Of a DNA stretch of 64,000 nt, positions 60,736 to 64,000 are shown piece after piece (within the stretch, counting starts at the first letter, position 1; each line of letters begins with the position of its first letter). The DNA is from Phycisphaeraceae bacterium (GTDB lineage: Bacteria; Planctomycetota; Phycisphaerae; Phycisphaerales; UBA1924). Under the pieces are notes generated by a model, which worked only from the letters and a program-made list of their open reading frames with translations, ran no database searches and was not told the origin of the DNA. The stretch covers positions 1-64,000 of the forward strand of contig JAHBXG010000010.1 of assembly GCA_019636565.1 (NCBI GenBank), in the 5' to 3' direction. The translations under genes and the position numbers were made by a program.

Positions 60736-60761
60736 GGCTTTCCGGTTGTTCACGGAAAGCC
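60736..60761. promoter_or_regulatory. Perfect 9-bp hairpin ahead of the dockerin gene
   Basis: GGCTTTCCG and CGGAAAGCC flank an 8-nt loop. It lies after comEC and about 38 bp before the next ATG. There is no T-run, so it is not a standard terminator; it may be a 5'-UTR element. Confidence 0.45.
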
Positions 60762-60798
60762 GCCGGCCGATGATGCTCTGAGGCAGGTTTGAATTCTG

Positions 60799-62397
60799 AT
60801 GCGTGGGTGTCGCTCCATTGCGTTTGCGTGCTCGGCACTTGTTGCCGTCGTGGCGGCGCAGGCCGATCCGATCTATCGCGTGATGGCCGTTCCGCTGTTG
60901 CCGGGCGCGACATCGGGCGAGGCGCTCGCGGTCAACAACAAGGGTGTTGTGGTCGGTCGCTGCCTGATCGATGGCGTTTATTACGGCTTCTCGTACGACG
61001 CTTCGCCGAATGGGTCGCTTGTTGACCTTGGGGTGCTCGGACCGGGCGAGCAGCACGGACTATGGGGCATCAACGACGATGGATGGGTCGTCGGTACGGT
61101 GCAGATACAGAGTTCGCCGCTGGATCGCGCGGTGCTGATTGCACCGAGCGGAACCCGGATTGATATCACGCGTGCGACGACGGTGGAAGCGCCGATGGGC
61201 AGCGTGCAGGCCCGGAGTATCAATTCGCTGGGGAGCGTTGCGGGCATCAGCACTTTCGACTGCTCGTTTACGCAATCAACCGACTACGGAAGCCGCTGGA
61301 GCCCGGGAGGTTTCTTTGTCACCCCCCTGCTCGGCAGCAACTATGAGTGCGCACCCAGCGCGGCGTTTGCGATCAACGATGCCGGAACCCTCGTGGGGAG
61401 CGCGCGGATGAACGTGGGTACGTTTACCGATCCGGTGCTTGTTGATCGGCCGTTCATGTGCGACGACGATGGGCAGGTACCGCTGGAGACTTTTTCGAGC
61501 GGGCTTGAATCGGGAACGGCGCTGGCGATCAGCAACCAGGGTGACGTGTGCGGCGTGGCGCAGGATCTTTCGGATTCGGGGCGGGTGCACCCGGTTGTGT
61601 GGATCGGAGGCGACATCATTCGGCTCGATGGCCTTGCCGGCTTTGCGGAGGGGTCGTGCGCGTTGGGGGTGAACGGCCAGGTGGATGTGGTGGGTCGCTC
61701 GGGTGATGAAATCACGGGTGAGGCGGTCGTCTGGCTCTCGGGCGCTGCGCAGCCCGAATCGCTTGCGGCGCTGGCGCAACCGGCGGCGCACGCGCCGAAC
61801 TACCGATTGGAAACCGCGACCGCGATCAGCGACGGCGGTTTCATAGTCGGGCGGGGAGTGGGCATCGAACCCGAAGACATCAGCGGGAACACGGTTCCGT
61901 TCATACTCCTGCCCTGCGAGCCGGTGATCATTCAGCGACCGATCGGCCAGACTTCGTGCCTGTTTGGTGCACCGGCACTGACGGTTCGTGCGGTGGGCGC
62001 GGGCCCGCTGACGTATCAGTGGCGGCGAAACGGTGTGCCGCTGGAAAATGGCCCGCAGGCGGGCGGCTCGGTGGTGTCGGGCGCACTGACGCGGACGATT
62101 CTGGTTTCGGGTTTTGGGTACACCGACGAGGGCGACTACGACGTTGTCATCTCGGGATCGTGCGGAACGACGATCACGCCGGTGGTGAATATGCACGTGT
62201 GCCGCGCCGATCTTTCGTGCGATGGCATCGTCTCCGACTCGGACTTTCCGATCTTTGTGGCGGCCTACGAAATACTCGACTGCGCCGACCCGGCGATGCC
62301 GGTGGGGTGTGCCGCGGACTTCAACGATGACGGCGTGGTGGACGACGAGGACTTTGTGCTGTTTGTGCAGGCGTATGAGGCGTTATTTTGCCCGTAG
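60799..62397 (+). CDS. Secreted protein with HAF-like repeats, Ig-like domain and GC-type dockerin (532 aa)
   Basis: Signal peptide about 1-22 (MRGCRSIAFACSALVAVVAAQA). The body has repeated HAF-like units of the form A-x-x-IN-x-x-G-x-VVG (EALAVNNKGVVVGR, LWGINDDGWVVGT, AFAINDAGTLVGS, ALAISNQGDVCGV, ATAISDGGFIVGR), probably a beta-propeller. An Ig-like domain follows (about 380-465, PLTYQWRRNGVPLENG...DEGDYDVVISGSCG), resembling the one in the 2060-residue protein. The dockerin pair is at about 468-532 (CRADLSCDGIVSDSDF, CAADFNDDGVVDDEDF). It is away from the main array, so the anchoring system serves more than one locus. Confidence 0.86.
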   Translation: MRGCRSIAFACSALVAVVAAQADPIYRVMAVPLLPGATSGEALAVNNKGVVVGRCLIDGVYYGFSYDASPNGSLVDLGVLGPGEQHGLWGINDDGWVVGTVQIQSSPLDRAVLIAPSGTRIDITRATTVEAPMGSVQARSINSLGSVAGISTFDCSFTQSTDYGSRWSPGGFFVTPLLGSNYECAPSAAFAINDAGTLVGSARMNVGTFTDPVLVDRPFMCDDDGQVPLETFSSGLESGTALAISNQGDVCGVAQDLSDSGRVHPVVWIGGDIIRLDGLAGFAEGSCALGVNGQVDVVGRSGDEITGEAVVWLSGAAQPESLAALAQPAAHAPNYRLETATAISDGGFIVGRGVGIEPEDISGNTVPFILLPCEPVIIQRPIGQTSCLFGAPALTVRAVGAGPLTYQWRRNGVPLENGPQAGGSVVSGALTRTILVSGFGYTDEGDYDVVISGSCGTTITPVVNMHVCRADLSCDGIVSDSDFPIFVAAYEILDCADPAMPVGCAADFNDDGVVDDEDFVLFVQAYEALFCP

Positions 62398-62405
62398 AGC
62401 GCCGC

Positions 62406-63035
62406 TCAGATGAGGCGTGCGGGTACGCCCGCGACCCTCGTGGAAGGCTCAACATCGCGCAAGACGACGGCACCCGCGCCGACGGTGCTGCCGGCGCCGA
62501 CCTTTACGCGGGGAAGAATGCGTGCGCCGATCCCGAGGAAAGCGCGTTCACCAATCGTTGCGGCACCGGCGATGATGGAACCGGGCGCGACGTGGGCGCT
62601 GGCGCCGATCAGGCAATCGTGCTCGATGATCGCGCCGGTATTGATGATGGCGTGCGGCTCGACGCGTGCGAAGCAGTTCACCACGGCGCGCGGGCCGACA
62701 AAGACGCCCGCGCCCAGAGTGGCCGAGCGCGAGACCACGGCGTCGGGGGAGATGATTGCCGCGCCGGGCGTACGCCCAGCGCGATCGAGTTCACTGACGA
62801 GGCGTGCCCGAAGTTCCGTATCGCCAACACAAACGAAGTACGCGCAGCCGGCGGGCGGGAGCGAGGCGAGCGCACCAAGATGGGGCAGGCGGAGTTTGGA
62901 AATGGCCGGTGCGTCCTTGCGATCGTCCAGCACGCCGGCGATGGAGAGACCCAGTCGGATCGCCGCGTCGGCGACCACCAGGGAGTGGCCACCGGCCCCG
63001 ATGAGCACTATCTGTGTTGAGGGCCCTTTGACCAT
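62406..63035 (-). CDS. PglD/NeuD-like sugar O- or N-acetyltransferase (209 aa)
   Basis: The N-terminal Rossmann-like part begins IVLIGAGGHSLVVADAA and binds the sugar nucleotide. The C-terminal left-handed beta-helix is built of hexapeptide repeats (AVVSRSATLGAGVFVGPRAVVNCFARVEPHAIINTGAIIEHDC...) with the catalytic His in IIEHDCLIG. It transfers acetyl from acetyl-CoA to an amino sugar or sialic-acid-type precursor for a surface glycan. The start at 63035 is set by the IVLIGAGG motif; it is divergent from mqnA with a 100-bp gap. Confidence 0.9.
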   Translation of the reverse strand: MVKGPSTQIVLIGAGGHSLVVADAAIRLGLSIAGVLDDRKDAPAISKLRLPHLGALASLPPAGCAYFVCVGDTELRARLVSELDRAGRTPGAAIISPDAVVSRSATLGAGVFVGPRAVVNCFARVEPHAIINTGAIIEHDCLIGASAHVAPGSIIAGAATIGERAFLGIGARILPRVKVGAGSTVGAGAVVLRDVEPSTRVAGVPARLI

Positions 63036-63135
63036 GCTTTCTTTTCGGTCGATTCGCCCGGGGCGCTCTACCCCAGGCATTCCCGATACGACGGATTCGT
63101 CGCCGACGCCCCCGGCCTCGTGCAAGAATCGTGGG

Positions 63136-63966
63136 ATGGACCCCGTCCGCATCGGCATCGTCAAATTCCTGAACACGGTTCCTCTGGTGGAGGGGCTTGA
63201 GAAGATTCCGCAGGTCGGACTGGTGCCCGCGCCGCCGTCGCGGCTGAGCGACATGCTGGTCGATCGCGAGGTGGATGTGGCGCTGGTCAGCATTGTGGAT
63301 GCGGCGCTCGCGCGTGAGCCATTGGCGATGCTGGGGTGCGGGCTCATCGGATGCGACGGGCCGACGCTCACGGTGCGGGTGTTCTCGTCGGTGCCGTTTG
63401 AAGAGATCACGACGCTGCACGCCGATACCGAAAGCCATACGTCGGTGGCGCTGGCGCGCATCGTGCTGCACCGGGTATTCGACAAACGCGTCGCGATCGA
63501 GCCGTTTGTGTCTTCGGGGGAGCGGACGGCGCCGGGGGACTGGCCCGAGGCCTTGCTGCTCATCGGCGACAAGGTGATCACATCAAGCCCGCCCCTGAAC
63601 CGGTTCACGCACCAACTGGACCTGGGTGAGGAGTGGAAGAAACTGACGGGGCTGCCGTTTGTGTACGCGGTGTGGATGTGCCGCGCCGGCGATCTGGAAG
63701 AGGAGGGCACGCTGGCCAAGGTGCGGCTGGCGGAGTCGCTGCTGGATCGACAGCTCCGGCACAATCTGACGCGGATTGATCGGATTATCCAGGATCGTGC
63801 GCCGGAGTTCGGCTGGCCTCCGGAAATGGCAAGAACCTACATCGGCGAGTTGCTGCGCTATCGGATGGGCGCGACGGAGCGGGAGGCGATCGGGAAGTTC
63901 TTTGACGAGGCTGTTTCGGCGGACCTTCTGACGACGGCGCAGACCTCGCGGGTCCGCTGGGCCTGA
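63136..63966 (+). CDS. mqnA: Chorismate dehydratase MqnA, futalosine menaquinone pathway (276 aa)
   Basis: It removes water from chorismate to give 3-enolpyruvoylbenzoate, the first step of the futalosine route to menaquinone. The fold resembles a periplasmic binding protein; typical segments are RIGIVKFLNTVPLVEGL, EVDVALVSIVDAAL, TESHTSVALARIVLHRVF and LPFVYAVWMCRAG. Length is normal. The ATG at 63136 is chosen because the conserved RIGIVKFLNT starts four residues later; the frame upstream is antisense to the acetyltransferase gene. Other mqn genes are not in the window. Confidence 0.94.
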   Translation: MDPVRIGIVKFLNTVPLVEGLEKIPQVGLVPAPPSRLSDMLVDREVDVALVSIVDAALAREPLAMLGCGLIGCDGPTLTVRVFSSVPFEEITTLHADTESHTSVALARIVLHRVFDKRVAIEPFVSSGERTAPGDWPEALLLIGDKVITSSPPLNRFTHQLDLGEEWKKLTGLPFVYAVWMCRAGDLEEEGTLAKVRLAESLLDRQLRHNLTRIDRIIQDRAPEFGWPPEMARTYIGELLRYRMGATEREAIGKFFDEAVSADLLTTAQTSRVRWA

Positions 63967-64000
63967 TTCGTCAGCGATTTTGAGTTGAAACCTTTCATGC

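Noticed and set aside
1..64000. tRNA or rRNA genes, including the 16S-tail-like cores at 7309 and 9528
   Set aside because: Only the last ~15 bases resemble the 16S end, in two repeat copies; no rRNA body, cloverleaf or tmRNA was recognised by eye.

Overview
The window reads as chromosomal DNA from a high-GC planctomycete, most likely of the class Phycisphaerae. The evidence is ten secreted proteins ending in the paired 'GC-type dockerin' motif (CPxDLNxDGxVxDxDF...AYNxLxCP), a planctomycete-style pseudopilin, small membrane proteins with a CGYDRAGL...CPECGA zinc ribbon, a threonylcarbamoyl-AMP-synthase/phosphatase fusion, futalosine-pathway MqnA, and many genes with weak Shine-Dalgarno sites or GTG/TTG starts. 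No rRNA, tRNA or CRISPR array was seen.

Region 1 (1-7.5 kb) is repeat-rich accessory DNA. It holds a secreted hypothetical protein, an intact REP-associated tyrosine transposase (RAYT) surrounded by four triple-hairpin REP blocks, two overlapping paralogous zinc-ribbon membrane genes, a frameshifted copy and an intact copy of an HNR/GIY-YIG-type nuclease gene, a second RAYT broken by an in-frame TGA, a detached fragment of its 3' end, and a 189-bp tandem repeat family.

Region 2 (6.5-13.4 kb) is a compact phage-like cassette. A self-cleaving XRE/S24 repressor faces a leftward row encoding an HTH protein, an ABC-type ATPase, a GNAT protein, a terminase large subunit and the GIY-YIG/HNR nuclease. 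No capsid, portal, tail or integrase gene accompanies it. The ATPase and GNAT genes look like a split form of the archaeal/phage ABC-ATPase-acetyltransferase fusion (COG2401). Local repeats have invaded the terminase and ATPase coding sequences. This is the best candidate for an undescribed system.

Region 3 (13.4-40.1 kb) is a 27-kb array of nine consecutive secreted proteins ending in GC-type dockerins. Five carry 20 copies in total of a roughly 200-residue repeat, two are small tandem paralogs, one is a 2060-residue repeat protein with an Ig-like domain, and one is a reprolysin-like metalloprotease with a P-domain. The first two share about 1.1 kb of almost identical DNA. Most rightward genes carry their own promoter-like element with a 16-bp spacer.

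Region 4 (40.4-49 kb) concerns surface glycans and lipid: GT4 and GT2 glycosyltransferases, a methyltransferase, an O-antigen ligase/polymerase and an LpxL-like acyltransferase, interrupted by an ECF sigma-factor module. Region 5 (49-64 kb) is mostly housekeeping: a eukaryote-like purB placed directly after a hicBA toxin-antitoxin pair and a ClC transporter, rpiB with the Sua5/phosphatase fusion, a pseudopilin, ComEC with a degenerate C-terminal domain, a tenth dockerin protein, a PglD/NeuD-like acetyltransferase and mqnA.
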